A stretch of 64,000 bases of DNA from NCBI GenBank assembly GCA_037976565.1, contig CP137667.1, positions 35,197,366-35,261,365 of the forward strand, read 5' to 3'. A model generated the notes under the pieces. That model saw only the letters and a program-made list of their open reading frames with translations, did no database searches and was not told where the DNA came from. The first letter of the stretch is position 1; each line of letters starts with the position of its first letter. Made by a program: the position numbers and the translations under genes. The stretch comes from Mesocentrotus franciscanus. Its lineage: Eukaryota; Echinodermata; Echinoidea; Camarodonta; Strongylocentrotidae. Positions 43,401 to 57,500 of this stretch are shown here, piece after piece.

Positions 43401-46400
43401 TATACACCCGAGGAGATCTGTTAAATTAGCTTCCGCGGAGCGTACTTTAGCCCGCCTGTAGCCCCTGACCTACGGGGCCCGTGTCACTAAGTAGACGCGA
43501 CCGTGTGTGGGGAAACTTCAACGGGCAGGGTTTTCGTTTAGTGAACTAGTTACAGACCTCCCCTAAGTTTGACGATATTCCTGACTTTGGGATCTATGAG
43601 ATATTCAATTATCAAGTAGAGAATATGGCGGACTGTGCATTTTAGATCATCAAAAACTGCAGGCTTTTAAGAGTTTTGAAGACTTTCGATTAATATTTTC
43701 CGATGGCCATGTATGTGGAGAAGCTCGAGTACAAACCCCCTCCAACTCTCGGCAGATAGCGACTCGTGTGTTTTTAGACTACAGGTCAAACCGACACAAA
43801 AAGACAGAACAAACCAACTTGAACAAAAAGAAAATATATATACTATAAATATCAAACAAACAAAAAAGTAATAGAAAATGTAATAACAAATTTATGTTTA
43901 AAATGGTTTTTAAAAAATGATAGACTAATTGCCAAGTTCTTGAATGACGAAGGTCTATAATTATAATTACTATTATCTTTTATTTTATGATAATCAAACT
44001 TCCTAATCTTATTTTCAATAATTATTATTCCCCATCCTGATTCTTCTTCCTTGCGTATGTATGCCCCCCCCCATTTAGGATACGCGTATGCATATGTTCC
44101 CTCCCTTTGAAAGCACCCCTATCTCATGCAGTGTTTTTATCATTACTTTTATTATTCCTTTTTTTTCCATTGCTCTTTATCATTATTTATCACTCTTCCT
44201 TTCCATATTCTTCTTCCTTGTCTCATCATTCAGATTTTTTTTCTTTTTTTTCCCCTATAAATTATCTATTTATCATTATTCATCATTCTTATTATTTTAT
44301 AAATATTGTTTTATTAATATAAAGACGTACCTTATAGAGTCATCATTAATTGTTATTTCTCGTTACTATAGTGTTAATAATATTGATTCTGTGCCGTCAC
44401 AGTGCATGCTTCTCGTTATCCGTTTCTCGGCCGCCTTCAAATAGTTCGTATCGAGGCGTTTCACAAACATTTTTGTCTCACCTGCGTAGCAAAAAGCGAG
44501 ACATAGGCGCCGCTTTTCCGGTGATGGTGACGGCGACGGCGTCAACATCAAAACTTAACCTAAGGTTAAGTTTTTGAATTGTTAATATAATTTTGAAAGT
44601 ATAAGGTCCTATTATATGAAACTTGGACTAAAGGGTTATCAAGTATCCCCAATCATGTGAGGAAAATTTCAGGTCACAAAGTCAAGGTCAAAGGTCATTT
44701 CAGGTCAACAAACTTAGACTATGTTGTGACATCATCATCAAAAACTTAACCTGAGGTTAAGTTTTTGAATTTGTAATATAATTTTGAAAGTATAAGTTCT
44801 TATTCAATGAAACTTAGACTAAAGGGTTATCAAGTATCCCCAATCATGTGAGTAGAATTTCAGCCCACTAGGTCAAGGTCAAAGGTCATTTCAGGTCAAC
44901 AAACTTAACTATGTTGTGGCATCAGGCTAAGAATTTTTTAATTGTTATCATAATTTTGAAAGTATACATTCCTATTCCATGTAACTTGAACATAAGGGTT
45001 ATCAAGTATCACCAATCATGTTATTAGTCTTTTAGGTGACAAAGTAAAGGTCAAATGTCATTTCAGGTCTGGAAACTTAGACTTTGTTGTGGCATCAACA
45101 TCAAGATTTTGAAATTTTAGCATAATTTCAAAAGTGTTTGTTCAAATTCCATGAAACTTGTACCCAAGGGCTATCAAGTATCACAAATCATGTGACACAA
45201 ATTCCAGGTCACAAAGTCAAGGTCAAAGGTCATTTTAGGTCAGTAGACTTGGATTATGTTATCAAAATTTAATATGAGAATTAATAAATAAATTGTTGTT
45301 ATTTTTTCATATTTCATGAAAGTAAATATTCGAATCATTCGAGTACTTTCCCATGAATATTCTAATAGTAATTTTAGTATTCGATCCCAGGCCTAGTATG
45401 TACATGATCAGTTACAGCTAGGTGACAATATTGATGTTTGGATAATATATATTGGAGTATATCTCATAATAATGTTCTCATTATGCTAATGAGACGTGAT
45501 GTGATGTAGATGGGTTCTACCTTCCAATTGTTTTTACACAAAGTGCTGAAAAATCCTCTTTTCTTAAAAAGTTTATTAGATAACTTTATTTGTAAATTAC
45601 TGACAAGCATTGAAACATTTGTAGTCTTACCCATACACTAAATCTCATTATATTGTATTCTTATGATACAGTAAATAATTATTCTGATGATTCATAATCA
45701 ATATTCACTTCAAAATGCTTATTATATTCAGAGGATTTCATTTTCGGGGGTCTGCAAATGGGCCACCCCGCCTATAAAAATAATGTCCCAACCTCAACTT
45801 TTCATCATATCGAATTGCGTAATGCCGAATTGCGTAATGCAGGCGAGACCGCCGAGAGCGTTTCACTTGTTTAATTGATAAAATAATTTGGTTTCATTAT
45901 GAAATGGTCTATTGAATCAGGATTGAATCGTGCCTACACGTACACGTGGTACGCGCGGGTGGAAAATAGTTCATCTCTTCTTTTATTTCTACGTCCGAAC
46001 TGATATGTTGGTTCTTCGCCTTCTGTTTCATCACTGGCTTTCAAGCCAATTAATGTCGCATGTATCATCGACCTCCGTTTATTTTTGTTAGGGGGTATCG
46101 TGTGTTGCCTGTACCGTGGACTTGGCCGAACAGGTTTGGCTGCAAGATGTGAATCGCTATTGCACGTTCCGTAACAGCAATTATGCTTTCCCATTATTCT
46201 TGCCCAAAACTCAGCGATTTTAAAGATCAAATGTATGAAGAAAAAAAATCACATCTCAAAGATATGTATTATTCAAGTTTGAAACTGCCTCCTTTTTCTT
46301 CTCTCTCTCTCAAAATAGCGAAAGCAGACAATACAATCACACCTCGAACATAGCAAACACTGTATTGTACGCGCACACAGTGTAGGCTGCTATGCACCGC

Positions 46401-48513
46401 GACTTCTTTCTTTGTCCAACCCTCCGATTACGTAATGTGATTTAAAGGTCTGTGAATACATTACGAAACTGGCCTATTGTCGCTTTTTGCGGAGTCTAGT
46501 GTCTAGTGTGCGCTCTGCAGGTCATATTTCATGACGGATTTCTTTCAAATTTTGTTAGGAGATGTATCTTGGTACAATCTACACATCTACACTTTTGGGC
46601 GATGCTGCCCTCATTGTTCCGCCCTTTATAGGGTCAAAGGTCATATGTCTTTTCAGTGCTATAACTGCCACATTTCTTTCAAATTTTGTATGGAGGTGTG
46701 TCTGAGTAAAATCTACACATCTTTAGTGTTTGGTGATGCTGCTCCTAGTCTTGACAATAGTCCGAGCCACTAGTGGCGATCTCTACTCTACGTCATCCTT
46801 TTGGTTCAGGGAGGGGAGAGGGGATCTTTGTCCCTCCTTCGAACATAAGGATGCCAGTGCCGGGGGATACATTCACATCGCGCGGCAATGGAGATTGCGA
46901 TATTTCTAGTTCTGTTTGTTTGTTGTTGCTTTTTGTGAGTAGTGTGCAATTGCGTGACTTGTTGCTGCCCTGCATGCATTAGCACAGCAGCCAGAAGAGT
47001 CACGTGACAAAAACTGGAATGATTCACCTCTTGTTTCGAGAGCGAGCATTTACACTGTAGATTACAGGGAAAAAATTATTTAAAAAATTTCGGGGGCTAC
47101 TTTGCAAGATTGCTTGCATGAAAATAACACTCTTTGATTTGTTTTGCATTGAACTCTACGCAAATTTTTTTTGGCTCTTTTATGACTTTCGGGGGCTCTT
47201 TTTGGCATTTTGGGGCGAAATCGCCCGAGCTCCGTGTATTTTTTTTCCCTGCTGTAGATACTAAATAGTAAATACCGACGAAATTTCTGCCGGTATTAAA
47301 AAAAAAACACACTCCAGAAAATGTGATAGTAGAATTATATTTCTTAGTCTGCATGGAATATTAATGACTTCATTTTCTCTCTCATAATTTCAGATTTGCA
47401 TTATGTTAGCGCCACAGTGATTCATAACAGGAAAATAGTATATACCCAATTGAGTGATAGGGAGGAAAAGGTAAGGTCACTTTGAAAATTAAAGGTATTG
47501 TATAGGGTTGTAAAAAAGGCTTGCACTGTTGCAGATTCAAATCATGATTGAAATAAGAATCAATGATGTAAAACTTTTATTTATTTATTTGTTTATTAAT
47601 TTATGTATGTTTTTATTTATTTATTCATTCATTCATTTATGTATTTATTTATTTATTCATTTATTCATTTCTAAAAACATTTTAAATGTATTTAGTAGAA
47701 AAATTAATCTCAAACTGTAGTTAAATATGTACAGATTTTGGTTCACTGCCTGATCAACAGTTGAGGCAGTCTTTCTGGAAATACACTTCATTTATACAAG
47801 AACTTGAGCTCACAATTAAGAGACCAAAAATGATGTCTTTATGAGCAGGTGGACTTATCTGCAGTTTATATTGGTATATTCAACCTACTTTAGCAACCCC
47901 CTGTATAGATATATCACCTGTCTATAAAGACCACAATTTTTTGTTTCTCTTGAATAGTACTTTACAGTGAAAAACATGTATTAGAGCAAATTGCATATGA
48001 TGACCACCTACCTATAAAGGGGAAATCCACCCTGATATAAGGATGGTTTTAATAGAAGCAGAAGAATGAGAGAAACAGGTCAGTGATATTTTGAGCAAAA
48101 ACTGATTATATATAGCCATAAGAAAGTTATGAATATTTGAAGGTATGATCAATCAAAAACAAATTGGCAACTCTGTGACGTATCTTGCGAGGTCCCCTCC
48201 TTCCTCGACGAAGACAAAAGACATGGCCACTATAGACAGGTGGCCTTTTTAGAGAGGTGGCCACTCAAACAGGTTTCACTCTCTATGTAATTACATAGAA
48301 TTATTGTATTGTAATTTCATTTTTTTCCATTTTCTGTCTTCCCTAAAAGCACATGGACTCTTTAACGGACAAAGGCAACAATCTCCTCAAAAATAAGGAT
48401 TTCCACAATGCACATGAGATGTATACCAAGGCGCTGGCTATAGGGTAAGTTATGCTATATTCACATGTGACTCTGTAAAGCCCATAAAACTAGCTTCTTC
48501 AACATTGATAATG

Positions 48514-48548
<35 letters not shown>

Positions 48549-51500
48549 AGTAATGATAATAATAGTAGTAATAATAATAATAATCTATATAAGAATACGC
48601 TTAATTGCCACGGGGCATGACGTCCCGCGAGCTTATGTATTCCCTTTGTTCGGCAACCACAGTTGGTGCGGCTATGTCCTCTTAAACCATCCTCTTTGGG
48701 TGTCGATGCACTGTGCCATTGGCCGCGGGAGAGTCTACTCTATCAAATCGGCTATACTCCGCCCCCGGTCCGCCTCTGTGTCGACGTTCACAGCGCAAAA
48801 CAAACTCGGTATGCATGATGCATGATATGCGTGAGCCATGTGACGAAAGAGATTTGACATGCACATTGAACGATCGATGCACAGCCAGAATTCTTAACTT
48901 TCGTGACCCAGCGAGGGTAACTAATATTTATTGAGACAGTATGACACAAAAATATATTTAGATGCATGAAAGATAACTCTGCATTCAAGAAACCCTATCA
49001 TTATTTAGAAAAGATGAAAGAAACGTGAATTTTGTGTCCAAAATGTCGAAAATGTAAGCCAATTACATTTCCTCTTTCATGTATGCATCGGATTATTCCA
49101 CCGTATGTCAGGTGAGTGAACTGAGAATAAGTTAAGGCCTTCTGTCTAGTACTGAGAGAAATTGTCATAGACAAATAAAATGTATACAGATACGTGAACT
49201 CAATTAACTGTAACATAGGAAAAACTGCGATAAAAAGCAATACAAATTCTGTTCAGACGATATAATCAGAATTAAAAAGTATTTAAAAGTATTAAAATTG
49301 GAGTATTGGTAGTGTGCCAATCACAAGTGTGACATGAGTACAATACATGTATAAACATATTGCACATGAAAAAAATTGAATTCTTTAGGTATTATTGGTT
49401 ACAGTGAGAATAGCAGATAATTCAAGATTGTTGTGCTGAAAAAACATCACCAGAAGAGAAAGAGGTGGAGAGGAGGGAGAGACAGAGACAGAAAGAGAGA
49501 GAGAAACAGAGAGGAGGAGGGAGAGACTATTGTGTATTTAGGAGAGAGACCGAGGAATGAGACATGACAAGTTGATTTGACGGTGTCCAAATAACAAGTG
49601 AGAGTACTTTATTAGATGCTTCTCGCTCGTACACAATTCTGTATGTTCACTTTACATATCAACTGGATGTGTGTATCACTTACACATTACATAACACATG
49701 GCAATGGTGGGAAAGTTTACATCAAAGGAATGTTGCGCGTACAAGCATGTATCACATTTGGGGTCAAATGAAGTGCGATGGAAAGAACCAAGATTGGAAT
49801 GCAAACAATACACAAACACAATATCCCTTTCCTTCTCGGATAAAAAGTGATTTTCAGCATTAAATGATATTAAACAATTTTCTTGAAAACTTCTGATGTA
49901 AATGCATTATATTTTCTCAGACATAGCTTGTAATTCAGTCATATGTGTAATTTTGGCTTTGGACTATTTAAATGTGTCACTCTTAGAAAGCAGAAACAAC
50001 ATGATTGAAACATGTGCAAACAAGAAACAAATATTGCTCAAACTTAGCAATAATGCAAACAAGAGCACAGCTCTTTAACAAATTCAAACCTTTAACATGT
50101 AACCGAGAGATAATGAATATAGCATCATGAATGTATCCCTATAATTCACATATAGTCAACTTTGACTAATAAGAACTATTTTGTTCTTTAAATGATATAA
50201 CTGAAATAAGCATGCAAGATGAATCAATCTGGTTTTCGTGTTATCAGTCTACTGAATATAACTTCAACATACACATGTCATTAGACTTTCTGTACAGTGC
50301 TGACTAACTAATCTTAATCAATTGTTTTCATGTAGAGTCCAAACTTGATGTGCACAAAACAACAGAAAAATGAAAATTGTAAATAGTAGAATTCTCTGAC
50401 TCATAGACATTGACCAATAATCAACATTATGTAATTTTTGTGTACACATAAATCAATCGTGTTTCAACTAATAAAATATCCTGGCATTTTAAAAAATCAG
50501 CATGCAACAATATAAAGTGTCTGAACGTCATAGAATTGGGCATGGCATAAAACAGTCACCCATTATTGACTGTGGCATGGAATAACAGTAATAAAATTTA
50601 CATGACAAAATTAATGAACATGGCATAAAATAAAGCATTCAAAAGTTCAGTCTATTCTTTAACTGTGTCTCTTACAATTTATTCATTTAGCGTTCCAGTT
50701 CAAAGTCATGGTATGGATTAGTGTTCACCATGTAATTGTCTCCCAGATAAATCAATAGTTACATAATAACTCCTGAGTGATAGTACGAGAGTCTGTCTGG
50801 TGGGTGTGTATTTCGCTGTGATCTGCGTAGATCATTTTCATGCGGACGATCATTACGCTGTTCACGATCGCGTTGTTCGTAGTCATCATCGACATCATTC
50901 TGGAGATCGTAGTCGCGTTGGGAATATGGTACTTTCCGGATTTGTGACATATAGCGCATGGTATTTTCATTTCCACGTTTTAGCTTTACACTTCCTCCTT
51001 TGACAGATGTAACAAGCCAAGGGCTTGGATCATATCTACTCGAGAACTTATCACTTTTCTTCTGCATGATTAACACATGATCTCCTGACAGATATTCCGC
51101 TTCAGGAATCTCTTCCTCCCATCATGATAGGATTTCGTGTGTGCTTTGTACTTCCGATCATGACGTCGTGCTTTTGCGAATGCTTTTCGCGGACTTGAGC
51201 GTGGTAGCGAAGGTAGCTTGTTACCTATTTCGCGATTGTACAGAAGTTTCGCTGGGGTCTCCTTTGTGGCTGGATGAGGTGTTGAGCGATATGTAAGCAA
51301 GAAATTGTAGATCGCTTGATGCCATGATACGGATGATACGGAGTAACACGTCTTTCCTCGATGCCTGTAGACTTCACGTAGTCTGCGAATTCGCGCGAGG
51401 TGAATTGTGGGCCATTATCGGAAACGATTTCATCTGGGTAACCATGTTGCGCGAAGATGCGATTTAGTCGCGAGATGATCGTTGTCGCTGTCGTCGATCG

Positions 51501-54500
51501 CAAAATCTCCACCTCTGGCCATCGCGTGGCTGCATCAATTACAACAAGCAAAGTCTCTCCTGTGGGGAGAGGTCCACACAAATCAACATGTACATGGCTC
51601 CACGGGGAGCTGGGCATTACGGAAGGACAAAGAGGCACTGGTGGAGGGGTAGGCATTTCTGCTTGGCAGACTCTACACTCTTTCACAAGGCATTCAGCTT
51701 GCTCGTCGATGTATCTTATCTAAGCTTTACTCACTTCTTTTGCGGACATTGGTAGCGACTCCGAAACCATTGCCATTTTCCAAAACCCGGAATTCTGGCT
51801 TCTGAATCAACCGTCTGAAAACATATGTCAGTTCACATTCCGTAAAAAATGTGCTCTGCGACGTGTACACTTAAATTACCCTATAAGTAGGTCAAGGTCA
51901 ATAGTTCAAATACGGTATCTTTAAACCGTCTGAAAGAAAAGGAAATAGCGTTTCATGTTTCACTGAAACAAACATGCTGGAGGAGTGGGGGTGAACATGC
52001 TGGGGGAATGTTGTTGTGTTATCGGCGTTTCATTCTTTTTGAGAATACTTACGCAAATTTACGCTAACCCAATGGGGGATTAGCAAATCTTATCTTTGCT
52101 ACAGAAGCTCAACTAGACTGCACCATTTTCACTTGAGGGGGGATGTGGGTATTTAGATTGGGGGTACGGTATTAAAGCACTCATGTACTGGTTTACAGAG
52201 TAGATCTAAGTTCTAAAAATATTAATACCTTTTCAGTTACTTCGGGACCGGTTTGTTCTTTAACTCATATCCTGCCATAAGGCCGCATGCACGCTACCGT
52301 TATAGTGCTTTGTACACGCGAGCGCGCTATCGATTGGCTGCTTAAGTCACGCGAGCGAGCCACAGCTTAGCTGCTTTATGCATGCATGCTCACATTCGTA
52401 ATTGCAGTTATTGTTCATGCTCATTGTACTGTACTGAGTGCTATTAATTCGCACCATCGCATGCATCAGATTATCTCAAAATAAACTTGGCACAGGGGGG
52501 ATTTGTGGCTTGGCACAATGGGGATTAGCCCTGTGGCAATTGGCTGCATTCATTATGGCAGGATAAGTGTTAATAATGCTTCCATTGCTTGGTCATTTTT
52601 TAAAACAAACAAAAATCACCAATGTTAGCCTAGCCCTAGCCTAGGTCTATTTTAATATTGGATGGTGTTGTGAATTTGAGGATTCACTATCTCTGCTCGC
52701 AACGCAACATTGCATTAAAATTTTGTTTCAGGATTGACTTTCTCTGCTCGCAACGCCTCGCAACGCAACTTTACAACTAACCTGTGGATTTCCACGGGTC
52801 CTAGCATGCTGGTGATATGTTAGGCCATTAAAAAAAATATTCATGTTTAGCGTCCCCGCCCGCTCCCTTTTTGGGGGCCCCCTGCTTTTATTTATTTTTT
52901 CAATTTTTCTTTTTTTTTTTTTTTCAATGAAAAAACATGAAAAACGTACTGCTAAAATGGTCTTTTCCCGAATTAAAAAAAAAAAAATTCATAAATGCTG
53001 GCGGCCATCTTGAAAAATAGCCCGACTGGCTATCCAGCCAGTCGGAGAAAATGTACCGAGTGGCCATTTTGAGAAAACAAAAATAACAAAGGGCCTCCTC
53101 CTTCCTATTTTTCAAAAAGGCAGGACGCTAAACATATTTTTTTTAAATGGCCTTATAAAATAGTCAAAGGAGGTGATAAAATCAAATATAAAACGAAAGC
53201 AAAAAAAAAAAATTGACCCAGCTGAAATCGAACATGGGTCGCTGGAATGGGAGGCAAGTGCTTTGACCAATATACCAAAATACTCCACATAGACATTACA
53301 CGTAAACGGAAAATGGGATTCTCAAATCACATTTTGTAGTTTGAGGATTCACTATCTCTGCTCGCAATGCAACATTACATTAAAATTTTGTTTCAGGATT
53401 CACTTTCTCTGCTCGCAATGCAACGTTACAACTAACCCATGGATTTCCACGGGTCCTGCTAGAAGTAATACTAATACTAATAATACTACCAATAATACAA
53501 CTACTACTACTACTACTAATAATAATAATACTACTAATAATAATGATCATAATAGTGGGTTCTGGAATAGTGCTCATGTCTGTCGGATTTGACACTCCAC
53601 AATTATTACCCCAGCTTTTGCAGGGCTGCCATTATGGCGCTCTAATAATTCAAAGAATTAATTCCTGCCAGATACCCATTTACCTCACCTGGGTAGAGTG
53701 TGGCAAATGTAGATTAATGTCTTGCCAAAGGACATTAGTGCCGCGAACCAGATCGACATTCCGGTGATGTATTCACGAGACCATGACTCCTAATGACATG
53801 AGTGTTATTCACTTCACATTTGGGTGGAGTGTGGCAAATGTAGATTAATGTCTTGCCAAAGGACATTAGTGCCGCGGCGGAACTCGAACCATAAACCATG
53901 TGATCCACAGTCCGGTGACGTATCTGCTAGACCTCAACACCTAGTAACACGAGTGTTGTTCACTTCCCATTTCCGTATCTTGTAACACAAGGAGATCTAG
54001 GATTACATGTAAAGGGCCATTGTAGCATGCAGCGACCTTTTTTGCTTACCCCACTTGCCATTCATTCACACATATAAATGGCCTTAGGTGGCTTTACATT
54101 GCAGTGGAGCAGTAGGAGAGGTCTTGGGTTCAATCCCGTTCCGTGCTTAAATCTTTAGCCAAGGCATCTCACCCACATTCGCCTCTCTAAACCCAGGTTG
54201 AGGCGCAATGGCTCAGTGGTAGAGCAGTGGTCTCATAACCAGGAGGTCCTGGGTTTGAAACCAAGTGGATGCGCTAGTGCTCTTCGGTAAGGCATTAATC
54301 CTCATTATCAAGTCCTTCAGAGTGGACTTACATCCATCAATCCTCTGGCTGCTTACTTTAAACACAAACATAAATATGCTTTCTTAGCAGTCAGGTAAAG
54401 CAAACAAACACAAACAAGGTGTCAATGGGTACCTGGCATGCTTGGGTAGTAACAATTTTAGGGCCTTCAGGAAGAACAGTATTGATGCTGATGAGGCTTC

Positions 54501-57500
54501 AATGAGTAAACATGTGATCCAGTATCATGAACATCACAAAAGTCATAACCTTAACCCTATATCCTATATCCTATGGCGTGAGTCTAAAGCGTTTGTCCAA
54601 TATTCTGTACCCTTTGTAGTGTGTTCAACCACATCCTGTACAGCAATCGTTGTCAGACGTCACTTCGCAAGGAGGATTTCTGGGATGCGTTGTTGGATGC
54701 CCGTCGAGCCGTCACAATCAAACCTGGTTGGCAAAAGGTAATAAACCACTCGTAGAATGGGATTTAAATTTTTGTAACTTTCTAATGTCTTCTTTTTATA
54801 TATGTATTAGCATGCTTTTTTTTAAAGTGTGAGATGTTATCCCACACTAACTTGTGTGTCTTTGGTATCAGGAGAGACATTTCAGGTTTCTCTGCATTAA
54901 CAGACCATGGGTTATGTGTGTAGAAAATGTTGGTTCTGAATTCTTTACACATCAAGAAAACTTGGGGTCCTAATTCTTTACCCAATTAGAAAACTTGAGG
55001 TCCTAATTCTTTACTCAATTAGAAACCTTGGGGTCCTTATTATGTACATAATAAGAAAATGTGACGTCCAAATTCTTTACACATTAAGAAAACTTGGGGT
55101 CCAAATTCTTACACAGATGATTTGGAATCCTAATTATTTACACGATAAGAACATTTGGGGGCCTAATTCATTACACACCTTAAGAATATTTGGGGTCCTA
55201 ATTCTTTACACCTTAAGAAAACTTGAGGTACTGACTATTTTACTGGAACTCTGTTAGTGTTGTGCTTTTCACTATTTTAATTTTCTCACACAGCTACATG
55301 AAAATATGTGCAATGGTGGACATTACATTTTTTTAAAGAATCAGAATTTGACTTTTATGTATCTTGCAGAGCCAATGAACTGATTAGATTTGGGGGTCAT
55401 GAGGTCAAAGGTCAGAGGCTCATTATGTATGCAAAAATAGCTGGTGATCACATTATCATTAGAACCGACGGACAGGTTACTATCAAACTCAGGACATCTA
55501 TGTTTCTTGCAGAGTCATGATTAGATTTTAGGGTCAAACTAGATCAAAGGGTCATACATGTTTATGAAAAATAGCTTGTAATCACGATATTCTGAGAACC
55601 TGTAAATGGTTTACAATCAAACTTGAATTTTAAAAATTGCTTCCGTTTTGGTTTGTAAAACGCTCTATGGTGGAGACATCATTTTCGACTGCGCGCAGTC
55701 GAAGATCCATCTAGTTTCTCTTTTCTTTTTTTCCTTTTTTTATCTTTCTTGTTTTTTTTGTGAAAAAGTCATTTCAAGCAACCTGTGGAAAAACTTGTGG
55801 AGCCCTTACAACTACCATTGAAATTTAATCCATGATTTGATCTTTTTTTTTCTTTTCTTTTTCCTTCTTTCTTCTTTTCTCCTCTCCCTCCTGACAGGGT
55901 CATTACCGTTACGCCCAAGCTTTCTTTGAGTTGAAGGACATTGACCGTGCGCTGCGCGAGAACATGCGAGGGCAGAACATGTGCCTCGAGACGGGAGACC
56001 TTCAGCGGCAGGCGACCATGTTCAACGCTGAGAAGAAGAGGCTCGTCACCCTCAACAGCAAGAAGAACGAGGTGGCTGATCTCGTGAGCGAGTCGGAGAC
56101 GGACAGTGATAGCGATTCAGTAAGTCACTGCCCTAGAGAGGACCCTGTTCCATAAAACTTATTATCAATAACAAATCATGACAAAATTTGCTCTCAGCCA
56201 ATCAAATGCCACAATTTCAATAGCTTATAACAGTAATTGTATACCCCGGCAGTATGGATTCAGCACCGTTCAGCCGCCCGTGCCGCATCTGCCGCCGCGT
56301 CATATTCTTGTGTGCGGTCTAACTGCCGCATTTCTGGACAGACTTCTTTCAAATTGTGTATGGAAGTGTATGTTGGTAAAATCTATGTACCTACTAGTAT
56401 AGTTTTTGGTGATGCTGCCACAAGTGTCCCATGTTTTATAGGGTCAAAGGTCATATTTTGCAGGATGACGTGAGTGCACTCTGCAGACCACATTTCTTGA
56501 TGATTTCTTTCAAGTTTTGTGTAGAGATGTATCTTGGTACAATCTACACATCTTTACTTTTTGGTAATGCTGCCCTCATTGTTCCATCCTTTATAGGGTC
56601 AAAGGTCATATGTCTTTTATGGCTCTAACTGCCACATTTCTTGAAGGATTTCTTTCAAATTTTGTATGGAGGTGTGTCTGAGTAAAATCTACACATCTTT
56701 AGTGTTTGGTGATGCTGCTCCTAGTCTTGACTATAGTCCGAGCCACTAGTGGCAATCTCTACTCTACGTCATCCTTTTTTTTCAGTGAGGGGAGAAGGGA
56801 TCTTTGTCCCTCCTTCGAACATAAGGCTGACACAAAAATCGCTGCCATTGCACAGCAAATGGAGATTGCGATATTTCCAGTTGTAAGTTGCTTTTGTTAA
56901 AAAGTTTTTATGAAACGGCTCTGGTGAAGGTGAACAATAATTTTTCAGCTTTCTCATTCTTCCCAGCTGTGTAGAGGAGTTGTGGTCTAGTGGATAAGTC
57001 ACTGAAATGTAGATCCCAAGGTACAGGGTTCAAATCCCAGCACTAAGGTCCTTTGGCAAGACTTTAATCTACATGTGCCACTCGCCACCCAGATGTTGAA
57101 TGGATACTTAGTTGGATGCCAACGTTAATATAGTGTGCTTATGTAAAAGGAATGCTCCCCAGGGAGTGGAGAATGTGCATACATTGTGTGCGTGCAAGCC
57201 TGAATCCGATGACCAGGGTAATAATATATCTGCAAAGCACTTCATTGTTATTATTATCCCCTCGCCGACGAAGTCGGAGGGGATATACAGTAGTAACGCT
57301 GCAGTCCGTCCTTCCTTCGGTCCTTCCATCCTTCTGTTCGTAACAAATCTGATTTTAATGAAATTTGATATGAAGGTACATGGTATCAAAATACAGCCTA
57401 AGTTCGATTGCGGAGTATGTAGGTCAAAGGTCAAAGGTTATAGCTCATTAAATATGTGAAAATACCTAATTATATATGCAAACATTTGATATGAAGGTAC

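Larger units (their letters stand above)
43134..46479. mobile_element. 3.3 kb TIR element with THAP-like ORF start
   Basis: CAATAGGCCAGTTTCG at the left and its exact complement CGAAACTGGCCTATTG at the right (16 bp perfect); GATTACGTAATG lies near both ends. It contains a THAP-type N-terminus on the minus strand near the right end and a nested R2 copy (44470-45872). P-element and Kolobok families use THAP transposases; the class is not settled. Confidence 0.65.
52680..53465. repeat. Direct ~125 bp repeats flanking 530 bp
   Basis: GAGGATTCACTATCTCTGCT at 52677 and 53341, each running to ATGGATTTCCACGGGTCCT or its near variant. The space between holds a MITE and a tRNA-like remnant. Confidence 0.8.

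Noticed and set aside
44088..44444. Phe/Ser/Tyr-rich frame resembling a membrane protein
   Set aside because: Pyrimidine-rich AT DNA; no conserved motif, inside the 43134-46479 element on the strand opposite to the THAP start.
54202..54275. Functional tRNA gene
   Set aside because: A and B boxes are good but the acceptor arm does not pair properly and the SINE body follows, shared with another locus.
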